From contig JAFGLY010000014.1 of the NCBI GenBank assembly GCA_016927815.1, positions 1-37,681 on the forward strand: a stretch of DNA of 37,681 bases. Reading direction: 5' to 3'. Below are positions 9,141 to 17,414 of the stretch, piece by piece. The notes beneath the pieces are model-generated. The model was not told the DNA's origin and made no database searches. It was given only the letters and a program-made list of their open reading frames with translations. Every line of letters starts with the position of its first letter. The stretch's first letter is position 1. Both the position numbers and the translations under genes were made by a program. The DNA comes from Deltaproteobacteria bacterium (lineage in GTDB: Bacteria; Myxococcota_A; UBA796; JAFGLY01).

Positions 9141-10118
9141 ATGTACCCGATCGTGTACCTCTCGGCTGCTGCCTGCCCGGACCGGGGCGACGAACGCCCA
9201 GTCATGGCGCTCGGCACCTTTGACGGCGTCCACCGTGGGCACCAGGCCCTGCTCGGCCGTCTCGTGGCGCACGCGCGGGCCCTGGGGCGCCCCGCCCTCG
9301 TGTTCACGTTCCATCCCTCTCCGTCCGCGGTGCTCGGCCGCGGCGATCCCAGGGCCATCCTGCCCCTCGAGGAGCGGATCCGCCTTCTCGGGGAGTTCGG
9401 GGTGGACCGGGTGGTCGTGGAGCGGTTCTCGCAGGCCTACGCCGTACGGTCCGCCCGCTGGTTCGCTCGGGAGGTCCTGGGTCGGCTCGTCCGCCCGGCC
9501 GCCCTGGTGGTGGGCCGCGACTTCCGTTTCGGGCACCAGGGCGCGGGTGGGGTGGAGAGCCTGGCCGAGTGGATGCCCGACCTGGAGGTGGAGGTGGTGG
9601 AGGCGTGCCTGGAGCAGGACCTCCCGGTGTCCTCCTCCCGCATCCGGAAGGCCCTCGCGGCCGGCCGGGTGGCCGAGGTCGCGACGCTCCTGGGTCGGCC
9701 GTGGGCGGTGACCGGAACCGTGAGCCCGGGCCAGGGTCTCGGCCGGCGCCTCGGGTTCCCCACGGCCAACCTCGTGCACGACGCCGACCTGCTCCCGGCC
9801 GACGGTGTCTACGCGGTCCGGGCCCGGGTGGACGGGGGTGCGCCCGAACCCGCGGTGGCCAGCCTGGGAACCCGTCCCACCTTCGACGGCGAGGGCTTCG
9901 TCCTGGAGGTGCACCTGCTCCGGGATCCGGAGGGCCCGTCCGAGGACGCCCTGTACGGCACACCGGTCGAGATCGGGTTCGTGGACCGGATCCGGGACCA
10001 GGAGCGGTTCCGGGACGCGTCGGCGCTCGTCCGAGCCATCCGCAAGGACACCGAGCAGGCTCGGCGGATCCTCGCTCCGGAGGGCCCTTGCGCGGCCGGA
10101 ACCGGACGGAGAACATGA
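9141..10118 (+). CDS. ribF: Bifunctional riboflavin kinase / FAD synthetase
   Basis: The 325-residue protein makes FMN from riboflavin and ATP and then FAD. The N-terminal nucleotidyltransferase domain carries GTFDGVHRGH (25-34) and the SSSRIRKAL motif (about 164-172). The C-terminal flavokinase domain (about 180-310) has GLGRRLGFPTANL (near 198-211) and the acidic catalytic segment around DGEGFVLEVHLL. The length fits the family (about 310-330). ATG 9141 follows a weak GGTGGG; a TACGTT hexamer ends 9 bases before it, so the message may have a very short leader. The stop overlaps the next start (ATGA at 10115-10118), which ties translation of ribF to that of tadC. Confidence 0.95.
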   Translation: MYPIVYLSAAACPDRGDERPVMALGTFDGVHRGHQALLGRLVAHARALGRPALVFTFHPSPSAVLGRGDPRAILPLEERIRLLGEFGVDRVVVERFSQAYAVRSARWFAREVLGRLVRPAALVVGRDFRFGHQGAGGVESLAEWMPDLEVEVVEACLEQDLPVSSSRIRKALAAGRVAEVATLLGRPWAVTGTVSPGQGLGRRLGFPTANLVHDADLLPADGVYAVRARVDGGAPEPAVASLGTRPTFDGEGFVLEVHLLRDPEGPSEDALYGTPVEIGFVDRIRDQERFRDASALVRAIRKDTEQARRILAPEGPCAAGTGRRT

Positions 10119-11029
10119 CCTCCATCCTGTCCGCCGTTCTGCTGGGGGTCTTCATGGCCGCCGTGTTCGTGGCCGTGTGGGCCATGCAGCCCAGGGACGC
10201 CCGTCGGCGGGTGGAGGCGCGGCTCGGCCTCCAGGGCGTAGAGGCCCGACACTCCAGCCCGGTCGCGGAGGGGATGCGGCCGCTGCTCCGCCTGCTGGTC
10301 CCACTGGTGCGGGGTATCGGACAGGCCGGCTACCGGGAGCGCATCGAGCACCGGTTCGTGACCGCCGGCATGACGGGCGCCATGACCGGAGACGAGTTCC
10401 TGGCCTGCAAGGTCGTGATGGCGGTGTTCTCCTGGATCCTGATCGTCGGCATCGGCGGCGGGGTCGTCTTGCACGGGCCCGTGCCGCTCGCCGTTCACCT
10501 GCTGGTACCAGGGATCGGAGCCTTCCTTCCGGACCTCTGGCTCGAGGCCGAGGTACGGCGCCGGCAGGACGGGATCCGCCGCGCCCTCCCCTACGTGATG
10601 GATCTCCTCACGCTGTCGGTGGAAGCGGGCCTGGACTTCGTGGCCGGCCTGCACAAGGTCTGCGAGAAGGCGCATCCAGGGCCACTCGTCGAGGAACTCT
10701 CCTTCTTTCTGAAAGAGATGCAGGTGGGTGCGTCCCGCCAGCAGGCCCTCCGGAGCCTGGCCCGCCGCTGCGCCATGCCGGAGATCTCGTCGTTTTCGGC
10801 GTTGCTCGTCCAGGCGGATCACCTGGGTGCGAGCATCGGCCCCGTGCTTCGGGCCCAGGCCGACCTGATCCGCACGCAGCGGCACCAGCGTGCGGAGCGG
10901 GCAGGTGCCTATGCCTCACAGAAGATCCTCTTCCCCCTCATCTTCTGCATCATGCCCGCCGTGTTCGTCATCGTGTTCGGCCCAATCGCGCTGAACTTCC
11001 TCTATGGGAAGGGGGTGCTGGGTGGCTAG
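10115..11029 (+). CDS. TadC-like type II secretion F-domain membrane protein
   Basis: The 304-residue inner-membrane protein has an N-terminal helix (about 4-23), a pair of helices around 105-150, a cytoplasmic T2SSF domain (about 165-290) with MDLLTLSVEAGLDF and EMQVGASRQQALRSLARR, and a last helix near 270-298. This layout is that of TadC, the inner-membrane platform subunit of Tad/Flp pili, which pairs with TadB and the ATPase TadA. None of the other core Tad genes (secretin RcpA/CpaC, TadA/CpaF, TadB, prepilin, peptidase) is visible here, so this copy is an orphan or the Tad locus is split. It overlaps ribF by 4 bases and the DUF192 gene by 8 bases. The FHA genes behind it suggest phospho-regulation of the platform. 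Confidence 0.85.
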   Translation: MTSILSAVLLGVFMAAVFVAVWAMQPRDARRRVEARLGLQGVEARHSSPVAEGMRPLLRLLVPLVRGIGQAGYRERIEHRFVTAGMTGAMTGDEFLACKVVMAVFSWILIVGIGGGVVLHGPVPLAVHLLVPGIGAFLPDLWLEAEVRRRQDGIRRALPYVMDLLTLSVEAGLDFVAGLHKVCEKAHPGPLVEELSFFLKEMQVGASRQQALRSLARRCAMPEISSFSALLVQADHLGASIGPVLRAQADLIRTQRHQRAERAGAYASQKILFPLIFCIMPAVFVIVFGPIALNFLYGKGVLGG

Positions 11030-11402
11030 CCCGGTGCGCGTGATGAACCGCACCCGCTCGACCATCCTGGCCGCTCGGGCCTCCCGTGTGGACAAGGTCT
11101 GGGGACGGATGCGGGGCCTCCTGGGAGCGCCTCCCCTCGCACCGGGGGAGGGGATGATCCTCGACCCTTGTCGCTCGGTCCACACCTTCTTCCTAGGATA
11201 TTCCATCGACGTGGTGTTCGTCGCCCGCGACGGGCGGGTCGTGGGGATCGTCCCGGGACTTCGACCCTGGCGGTTGTCTGGCTGGTTCGGGGACGCCCGG
11301 GCTGCGGTGGAGTTGCCGTCCGGGACGACGGCCACCACCGGCACGGTCGCGGGCGACCTGTTGGGGCTGGAGCCCCTGGACGGATCATGCAGCTCGTCGT
11401 GA
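11022..11402 (+). CDS. DUF192 family protein
   Basis: The product is about 126 residues and matches the DUF192/COG1430 pattern: KVWGRMRGLLG, then GEGMILDPCRSVHTFFL, SIDVVFVARDGRVVGI and the closing ARAAVELPSG. The family is a small beta-barrel of unknown biochemical function. Many members are exported, but this one shows no signal peptide. GTG 11022, inside the end of tadC and 7 bases after AAGGGGG, is preferred; ATG 11004 and ATG 11043 are in-frame alternatives. DUF192 genes near Tad/type IV pilus genes are, as far as I recall, common in deltaproteobacteria. It overlaps the next gene by 16 bases. Confidence 0.85.
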   Translation: MASPVRVMNRTRSTILAARASRVDKVWGRMRGLLGAPPLAPGEGMILDPCRSVHTFFLGYSIDVVFVARDGRVVGIVPGLRPWRLSGWFGDARAAVELPSGTTATTGTVAGDLLGLEPLDGSCSSS

Positions 11403-12964
11403 TCGAGGGAGGGCCGCCGGGGGAGGTCATCCCGATCAGGGAGGGCACCTCTGGGGTGGGCCGGCACCCCTCGAGCGCCATCTGCCTCCCGTCCGCCCAC
11501 GTGAGCGCCGAGCACTGTGTGTTCCTCGCCGGTCCCGAGGGGCTGTCCATACGCGATCTCAACTCCACCAACGGCGTCTGGGTCGACGATCAGCGCGTCC
11601 TGGAGGCCCGACTCCCCCACGGGGCCCGGGTTCGGATCGGGGACTGGCTCTTCGCCGTGGATCTCGGCGCTCCGCTTCCCCCACCGGTTGCGGGAACGGG
11701 CTTCGGGCGCTCTCCCCCGCGCGCCGAGCCGCAGCCGGGGACCGACAAGCCTTCTCTCGACCCGCATCCGGCGCCCCCAGCGCCGGATCCACCCCGCCTC
11801 CCGCGGACGGCCTCCGACGAGATCACCACCGTGTCCCGCCCGCTGCACCCCTCGGCCGATCCGGGAAGCCGTCGGTCGTGGATCGCGTATGCGAGGCGCC
11901 TCGAGGAACGCATGGGACGATGGCCCTGGAACCTCCGGCTGGCCGGCGTGTTCGTGCTGGCGGGGCTGCTCCTGGTCCTGGCGCCCGGAGGGGGGCTGCT
12001 CGCCCAGGTGGCCCACGTCTCGGACGTGGCCGAGGCCGGGTCCGTGGAGCGCGCCCGCGCACTCGCGCTCGCGCTGGCGGCCCAGAACGCGCCGGCGTTC
12101 CAGGATCGGAACCAGCTCAGGCTGGACGTGTCCATCGTGAAGGACCTGCCCGGCGTCCGCCAGGCGTATCTCACCGACACCCGAGGGGCGGTGCGGGCCC
12201 CCGTCGAGACCTTGGGGCGCTCCATCGCGGGCACGGCGTCCTTCGACGAAGCGATCGAGCGCGGCACGGTCACGGCTGTGAAGGCGGGGAGAGGGAGGTG
12301 GACCGTCCTGGCCCCCATCCGTGCGCGCCCCGTGGAGGGGGCGCCCGCCCGGATCGAGGGATGGGCCTGCCTGGACTACGACGCCCGGGCGGCCATCGCC
12401 GGGTCCGACCCACGAGACAGGCGCGTCCCGGCTGCGGTCCTGGTGATCGTCCTCGCGCTGGGCGGCGCGTTCGTCCTGACCCGGCGCCTGATCGCGCGGC
12501 CTCTGGCCACGCTGGGCGAGGATCTCGAACTGGCCCTGGTGGGCCACGCCACCACGGTGGGCGTCCCCCGGGCCTGGGCGCAGGCGGAAGACCTGGCCCG
12601 CTCGGTCAATCGCCTCCTGCGTCGCTGGCACGACGCCCTGGCTGAGGGCGAAGGCATCGAGACAGCGGTCGCGCGGCTGCCGATTCCCTTCTTCGTCGCT
12701 GACGCCAGCGGCCGTGTACGGGGTGCGAGCCCGGCGGGATGCCGTTGGCTGGGGCTCCCCCGGGAGGACCTGGTGGGCCGGGATCTCGCCCGACTCCTGC
12801 CGGACGGGGCCCTCACGGTGGCGTGGACCGCCGCCGTCGAGCAGGCGGCGCGGAGGCATCCCGCGCCGTGGGCGGAGGTGGTGCGCCTGGGCTCCGGCAC
12901 GGCCACGGTGCGGGTTCTCGGGGGAGATCCGACGGGCCCGCTCCTGCTCGTCCTGGTGGAGTAG
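11387..12964 (+). CDS. FHA - membrane sensor - HAMP - PAS protein without output domain
   Basis: The 525-residue protein begins with a canonical FHA domain (1-92: GRHPSS at 25-30, SAEH at 40-43, STNG at 60-63). A Pro-rich linker leads to a first membrane helix (about 184-204), an outer domain of about 140 residues, a second helix (about 346-366), a HAMP-like coiled segment (366-420) and a PAS-like domain starting IPFFVADASGRVRG. It then stops. Histidine-kinase, GGDEF and phosphatase domains, the usual partners of such sensors, are absent. The design suggests that an external or membrane signal is passed to the cytoplasmic FHA and PAS parts, which act by binding a partner. ATG 11387 lies inside the DUF192 gene. 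The next gene starts 3 bases after its stop. Confidence 0.8.
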   Translation: MQLVVIEGGPPGEVIPIREGTSGVGRHPSSAICLPSAHVSAEHCVFLAGPEGLSIRDLNSTNGVWVDDQRVLEARLPHGARVRIGDWLFAVDLGAPLPPPVAGTGFGRSPPRAEPQPGTDKPSLDPHPAPPAPDPPRLPRTASDEITTVSRPLHPSADPGSRRSWIAYARRLEERMGRWPWNLRLAGVFVLAGLLLVLAPGGGLLAQVAHVSDVAEAGSVERARALALALAAQNAPAFQDRNQLRLDVSIVKDLPGVRQAYLTDTRGAVRAPVETLGRSIAGTASFDEAIERGTVTAVKAGRGRWTVLAPIRARPVEGAPARIEGWACLDYDARAAIAGSDPRDRRVPAAVLVIVLALGGAFVLTRRLIARPLATLGEDLELALVGHATTVGVPRAWAQAEDLARSVNRLLRRWHDALAEGEGIETAVARLPIPFFVADASGRVRGASPAGCRWLGLPREDLVGRDLARLLPDGALTVAWTAAVEQAARRHPAPWAEVVRLGSGTATVRVLGGDPTGPLLLVLVE

Positions 12965-12967
12965 CCC

Positions 12968-13924
12968 GTGCCCCTCCCCGTCCTCGTCGGCATCTCCGGG
13001 CAGGTGCGCGGCCTGGTCTGGACGGTGCCACCCCGAGGCCTTCGCATCGGACGGCAGCGGGGGAACCAGATTCGGATCGATGACGCAGGGGTATCCAGGC
13101 AGCACGCCCGGATCGTGTTGCACGAGGGAGCCTTGTGGATCCAGGACCTGGGTTCGCGGAACGGGGTCTTCGTGAACGAGGCGCCGGTCGTCGGCCAGCA
13201 GCGGCTTGCGTCGGGCGACCGCATCGTCCTCGGGGATCACGTCCTGGAGCTCCGCCCACCCGCCAGCTCCGGTTCCCCCGCATCCTCGGCGGCACCGGCC
13301 GAGACGCGTGCACCCTCTCCCCCGCCTGCACCGCCGCCCGCGTCGGGTCGCTGGCGCGGATGGCCCTTCGTCCTCACGGGTGGGGGCATCCTGCTCCTGG
13401 TGCTCTGGGTCGTGGGGTTCGGCCAGGAGCAGGTCCGATCCCCCGCACGGCATCCACCCGACTCGGTGGCCGACCTGCTGCGTTCCACGTCGGAACCGGA
13501 GCCGGAACGACCGATCGGGATCGGTGGGGTCGTCCGGGACGATGCCCCCCCTGGTCCGGCCGAAGAGGTCCTGCCTCCGCCCGAGGATGCCCTCTCCTCT
13601 GCGGAGTGGGTGGAGCGTGGGCACCAGCACTATGCCTCCGGACAGCTCCACGAGGCTCTCTCGGCCTACACTCGGGCCCGTGCTAAGGATCCCGCCTGCG
13701 AGATCTGTCTCCGCCGCATCGAGCGCCTCGAGCGCGAGATCGACCAGGCCATCGCCGATCGGTTCGACGCCGGCCTGAGCGCCTGGGACGACTTGCAGTA
13801 CGAACAGGCCGTTCGCGCCTGGGAGGCCGTGCTCCTCCTGTCTCCCGATCCCGGCAGTCGGGCCAACCGGGAAGCCCGGGTCTACCTCCAGGAGGCCGAG
13901 AGGAAGCTGAAGCCGGAGTTCTGA
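12968..13924 (+). CDS. FHA - transmembrane - TPR-like protein
   Basis: The 318-residue protein has an N-terminal FHA domain (1-97) with all binding residues: GRQRGN (28-33), SRQH (43-46) and SRNG (63-66). A Pro/Ala/Ser linker is followed by one membrane helix (about 132-152) and an acidic linker. The C-terminus (about 205-318) has TPR-like helices: the segment WVERGHQHYASGQLHEALS, then a second pair with YEQAVRAWEAVLLLSPDPG. The FHA would face the cytoplasm and the TPR the periplasm. GTG 12968 starts 3 bases after the previous stop. It has the same architecture as the next gene but only one FHA, so the two may be ancient duplicates working together. Confidence 0.85.
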   Translation: MPLPVLVGISGQVRGLVWTVPPRGLRIGRQRGNQIRIDDAGVSRQHARIVLHEGALWIQDLGSRNGVFVNEAPVVGQQRLASGDRIVLGDHVLELRPPASSGSPASSAAPAETRAPSPPPAPPPASGRWRGWPFVLTGGGILLLVLWVVGFGQEQVRSPARHPPDSVADLLRSTSEPEPERPIGIGGVVRDDAPPGPAEEVLPPPEDALSSAEWVERGHQHYASGQLHEALSAYTRARAKDPACEICLRRIERLEREIDQAIADRFDAGLSAWDDLQYEQAVRAWEAVLLLSPDPGSRANREARVYLQEAERKLKPEF

Positions 13925-13987
13925 GCTCTGCATCTCCGTTCGCCCGGTGGCCGGGGGGTTCGTGGTGCGCCGGATCGAGCGTAGGAT

Positions 13988-13993
13988 TAGGGT
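13988..13993 (+). promoter_or_regulatory. TAGGGT -10-like hexamer before the double-FHA gene
   Basis: TAGGGT fits the TAnnnT pattern of a -10 box and lies 23 bases before the ATG at 14017, in the 92-base gap between two FHA genes. I see no convincing -35 hexamer 16-18 bases upstream, so this is weak. Confidence 0.3.
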
Positions 13994-14016
13994 GCACGAC
14001 GGAGGATGCCCGCCCG

Positions 14017-16239
14017 ATGGCCGGCCGCCGAATAGAGATTCTCGTCCGACGCGAGGGACAACCCGAACGTCGGGTCACACTCGAGCAGGGCACCTACCTG
14101 GTGGGTCGGGCTGAAGACAGTGCGCTGGTGCTTCCCGATATCGCGGTTTCTCGCAGGCATGCTCGCATCACGGTCACACTTGCCCATGTCCTGGTGGAGG
14201 ACATCGGCTCCAGCAACGGCACCTACGTCCGCGGGCGTCCCATCCGCCGACAGGAGGTCGCGGACGCGGACGAGGTCTTGATCGACCCCTTCGTCCTGGT
14301 CTTCTCCGTGCCGCCCGCACCGGACCTTCCCGAGGATGCCCACCCCGTGGAGGCCGGACCTCGGCTGGACGTGCTGGCCGGCCCGGGCATGCGGGCGACC
14401 TACCCCCTCTCCGGTATCGGGCTCACGCTGGGCCGGTCCGAGCAGCGCGACGTGGTCCTGGCGGACCCGGCGGCCTCGCGCCGGCACGCCGAGGTCTTCC
14501 AGCAGGACGGTCGCTGGTACCTGCGCGACTTCGGCAGCATCAACGGTACCTGGGTGAACGACCAGAGAATCCGGGAACACGCCCTGCAGGACGGCGACCG
14601 CATCCGGATCGGAAGCGTGGAGATGCGGTTCGTGGACCCTGCACCCGGCAGCGTGGCGCCCAGTCCCAGGCCCCTGGCCAGTGTCGTGTTCACGGATCCG
14701 GCGCTCGGCCGACCGGGCGGGGGTGCCCAGCTTCCCCCTGGGGCCGTGGTCCCGCCGACCGCGGTGGCGCTCGGGATCGCCGAGCCGCCCATCACGTCCA
14801 CGCCCCTGCCCTTGAGGCCGTCTCCGGCCGCCGGGGGCTCGGAGGCCTCCGGCGTGCCCGACGGGCTTCAACCCACCGCGGCCATTCCGAGGGCCGCCAT
14901 CCTCGCGGGTGCCGTGGTGGCACCGGGCAGCGGTTCGGTACCGGGGGACGACACCCGGCCCGAGATCGGCTCCGACCCCCTGCCGTTCTTCCAGGCACCG
15001 ACCGCTCCACCCCCGGACACGGATCCGGGAGAGCCGCCCTCCACGCGCCCGGCCACGTACCCCTCCGGTGCGGGGGGCGGCACCGGAGAGGCCACGATCG
15101 CGAATCTCCGAGGCGGCAGAACGGGGGATCGTGCCGGTCAAACCTCCTTCCGAACGGGTGAGCATGGCCCGTCCATGGACCGGACCATCCGGAGGCTCAC
15201 CATCGGGATCGGGGTCTTGGCCGCGCTGCTCATCGCGTACAAGGTCATCCGGGACGCGCAGGAAGGATCGAACCCGACGATCTCCCCTCCGGGCGCGTTC
15301 GCGACCCGAGGAGAGTCCCCCGAAGCCCCATCCTCCGACAACGCGGTCGTCGGCGATCTCATCGAGCAGGGAGACCGGCTCTTCCGGGAAAAGAGGTACG
15401 TCGAGGCCATCGAGCGGTACGCGGCCGTGCAGAACCTGGATCCCCAGAACGCCAGGGCCGTGAAGATGGGCTACCACGCGTGCGAGTTCCTGGTGATCCG
15501 CACGCTCAGGGAGGAGGTCGCCCGGCGGTCCACGAGCCAGAACCAGCGGCGTGCTGCCTACGAACAGGCGGTGGCCGAGGCCAGGGCCGCACTCGCGGGT
15601 ACGGGGCCCGAAACGGCCGACGCCATCGAGGACCTCGAGACCATCCGGTCGTTCTTCCCCGAAGACGCCGTGCTCCTGGAACTCCTGGACCAGCTCCACG
15701 CCACCCGGCGCGGCGACGTGGAGGCCCAGCGCCGCCAGGAGCAGGAGACCCTCGCCTCCGGCGCCTCCGATCGATTCGCCTCGGCCGAGAAGCTCGAGAA
15801 AGACGGCGATCTTCTGGCAGCCATCCGGGCCTACGAGGCGGTGCTGGCAGCGGACCCCCACCGTCGGACCGCCTTCCCTGCCCGGGCCGAGGAGCGGATC
15901 CGTGTCGCCAAGGCCACGCTCGCCGCGCGGGGCCAGGATGCCCTCCGCCAGGGACTGGGCGCCCTGGAGGTGGGGGATCCGCTCACCGCGCGGAGCCGGT
16001 TCCGGGAGTGCCTCGAGCAGGACCCCTACAACGCCGTCGCCGCGCGCCGTCTGAAGGAGGTCCAGGACACGCTCGATCGGAGTGCGCAGACGTACTGGAT
16101 GGAGGCCGAGGTCTACGAGCGATCCGATCAGCTCGAACTCGCGATCGCCCGATACCACAAGGTCATCGAGGTCAGTGCCTCCAGCGCCGCGCCGCTCGCC
16201 CAGAAGGCCAAGGTGCGGATCGATGCGCTGCTCCAGTAG
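14017..16239 (+). CDS. Double-FHA - transmembrane - TPR protein
   Basis: The 740-residue protein has two canonical FHA domains: FHA1 (about 5-98) with VGRAEDS, SRRH and SSNG, and FHA2 (about 115-212) with LGRSEQRD, SRRH and SING. A long Pro/Gly-rich linker (about 215-388) leads to one membrane helix (about 389-411). The outer C-terminus (about 445-740) is helical with TPR-like pairs such as EQGDRLFREKRYVEAIERY and DGDLLAAIRAYEAVLAADP. Two FHA domains on one chain can bridge two phosphothreonine sites or one doubly phosphorylated partner. It follows a 92-base gap that holds a TAGGGT hexamer at 13988-13993, so it may also have its own promoter. GGAGG lies 11 bases before the ATG. It overlaps the HEAT gene by 17 bases. 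Confidence 0.87.
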   Translation: MAGRRIEILVRREGQPERRVTLEQGTYLVGRAEDSALVLPDIAVSRRHARITVTLAHVLVEDIGSSNGTYVRGRPIRRQEVADADEVLIDPFVLVFSVPPAPDLPEDAHPVEAGPRLDVLAGPGMRATYPLSGIGLTLGRSEQRDVVLADPAASRRHAEVFQQDGRWYLRDFGSINGTWVNDQRIREHALQDGDRIRIGSVEMRFVDPAPGSVAPSPRPLASVVFTDPALGRPGGGAQLPPGAVVPPTAVALGIAEPPITSTPLPLRPSPAAGGSEASGVPDGLQPTAAIPRAAILAGAVVAPGSGSVPGDDTRPEIGSDPLPFFQAPTAPPPDTDPGEPPSTRPATYPSGAGGGTGEATIANLRGGRTGDRAGQTSFRTGEHGPSMDRTIRRLTIGIGVLAALLIAYKVIRDAQEGSNPTISPPGAFATRGESPEAPSSDNAVVGDLIEQGDRLFREKRYVEAIERYAAVQNLDPQNARAVKMGYHACEFLVIRTLREEVARRSTSQNQRRAAYEQAVAEARAALAGTGPETADAIEDLETIRSFFPEDAVLLELLDQLHATRRGDVEAQRRQEQETLASGASDRFASAEKLEKDGDLLAAIRAYEAVLAADPHRRTAFPARAEERIRVAKATLAARGQDALRQGLGALEVGDPLTARSRFRECLEQDPYNAVAARRLKEVQDTLDRSAQTYWMEAEVYERSDQLELAIARYHKVIEVSASSAAPLAQKAKVRIDALLQ

Positions 16240-17395
16240 CGTTGCGGCGCTCCTCGGGGCGCTCGCGTATTCGGGATGCCTCGGCCACGGGCCCGCCACA
16301 CCCGGGGAGGGGTCGATCGAGGCGCAGGCGTCGTGGGAGGTGCCCCTCGGTGTGCTCGGTGCGGGCGCGGAGGACCTGGACGTCGAGATCCGTTCGAAGG
16401 CCCTCGCCTGCCTCGTGCGCCGCGCACCCGAGCCGGGTGGCGGCACCTGGACCGCCAGGGCGCTGTGGGATCCCAGCCCGTACGTGCGGCGCGCCGCCAT
16501 CCGGGCCCTGGCTCGCCGCCTGGAGGAGACCGAGGCCCGGGATGCCCTGGCCTCGGTGGTGGGACGAGCCGACGTGGACCCCTACACCCGGGGCCTTGCC
16601 GGGACGGTCCTCGCGGACGCGGGCGACAAGCGCGTCGCGGGCGTGCTGTCCGAGGCGTGGCGCACGGCCTCTGCCCCGTGGCAGGCGGCACCTCTGGCGC
16701 TCGCCGCAGCCCGCATGGGAGACCCGCAGGCACCCGCCGCCGTGGCCCGTGCGCTCGAGGGAGGCGAGTTCCCCCTGGAGGTCTCCTTCTTCCTCTCGAT
16801 CGGCCGAAGCGGGCTGTCGGGCCTCGCGCCCGCCCTCGTAGAGGCGGCGGCCAGCGTCGAGGAGGACCTCCTCCTCCCGGTCGCGGCCGCCCTGGTGGGT
16901 CTGGGTGCGCCCGAGGGCGAGGCGCTCTTCGACCAGGCGCTCTCCGGGTCGGAGGACCAGCAGATGGAGGCGCTCGACATCCTCGCGTTTCTCCCGGGCG
17001 ATGTGGCCCGACGTCTCGTGCGCTCGGCTGCGCGTGGGGACGGTCACCCGGCCCGCTACGCCCGACTCCTGCGCGTCGGCTGGCAGGAGACGTCCTCCAA
17101 GGAGGCCGTGCGAGCGGCGGTCGACCCGGATCGAGAAATCCGCAGCCTCGCGATCCAGGCCCTCGGACGCGCACTTCACTCCTCTTCCAGGGACGACCGG
17201 GCCCATGGTGCGCTCGTGCAGGCGTTGTCCGATCCCGAGCCCGTGGTGCGCCTGGAGGCGATCCGGTCGCTGGGACGCATCGGACACCCCGAGGACCGGG
17301 ACCTGTTCCTCCCGTTCCTCGCGTCGGGCTCGGGCAGGCCGGACCTGTTCGAGATCGAGGCGGCGAGTGCGATCCTCTGCCCCGGTCCGCCCTGA
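16223..17395 (+). CDS. HEAT-repeat protein, probable lipoprotein
   Basis: The 390-residue product begins with a short hydrophobic signal ending in AYSGC (Cys19); the position before the cysteine fits a lipobox, although the -3 residue is Tyr rather than Leu, so lipidation is likely but not certain. The rest is a series of helical repeats with the HEAT/PBS-lyase signature, for example PSPYVRRAAIRALARRLEE, DREIRSLAIQALGRAL and PEPVVRLEAIRSLGRIG. Such repeats form a protein-binding solenoid and have no enzymatic role by themselves. ATG 16223 overlaps the double-FHA gene. As the last gene of the operon it may be the outer partner of the TPR regions. It converges on the UbiB gene with 19 bases between stops. 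Confidence 0.82.
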   Translation: MRCSSSVAALLGALAYSGCLGHGPATPGEGSIEAQASWEVPLGVLGAGAEDLDVEIRSKALACLVRRAPEPGGGTWTARALWDPSPYVRRAAIRALARRLEETEARDALASVVGRADVDPYTRGLAGTVLADAGDKRVAGVLSEAWRTASAPWQAAPLALAAARMGDPQAPAAVARALEGGEFPLEVSFFLSIGRSGLSGLAPALVEAAASVEEDLLLPVAAALVGLGAPEGEALFDQALSGSEDQQMEALDILAFLPGDVARRLVRSAARGDGHPARYARLLRVGWQETSSKEAVRAAVDPDREIRSLAIQALGRALHSSSRDDRAHGALVQALSDPEPVVRLEAIRSLGRIGHPEDRDLFLPFLASGSGRPDLFEIEAASAILCPGPP

Positions 17396-17414
17396 CCGGG
17401 CCCGCGCAAGGGGG

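Noticed and set aside
10916-13933. A minus-strand open frame of about 1000 codons antisense to the tadC-FHA operon
   Set aside because: It is the shadow of real plus-strand genes in GC-rich DNA; the translation is rich in Arg/Gly/Pro/His with no family motif, while the plus strand has clear domains.
13987-16500. A minus-strand open frame of about 840 codons antisense to the double-FHA gene
   Set aside because: No recognisable domain, and the sense strand has two canonical FHA domains and TPR-like helices.
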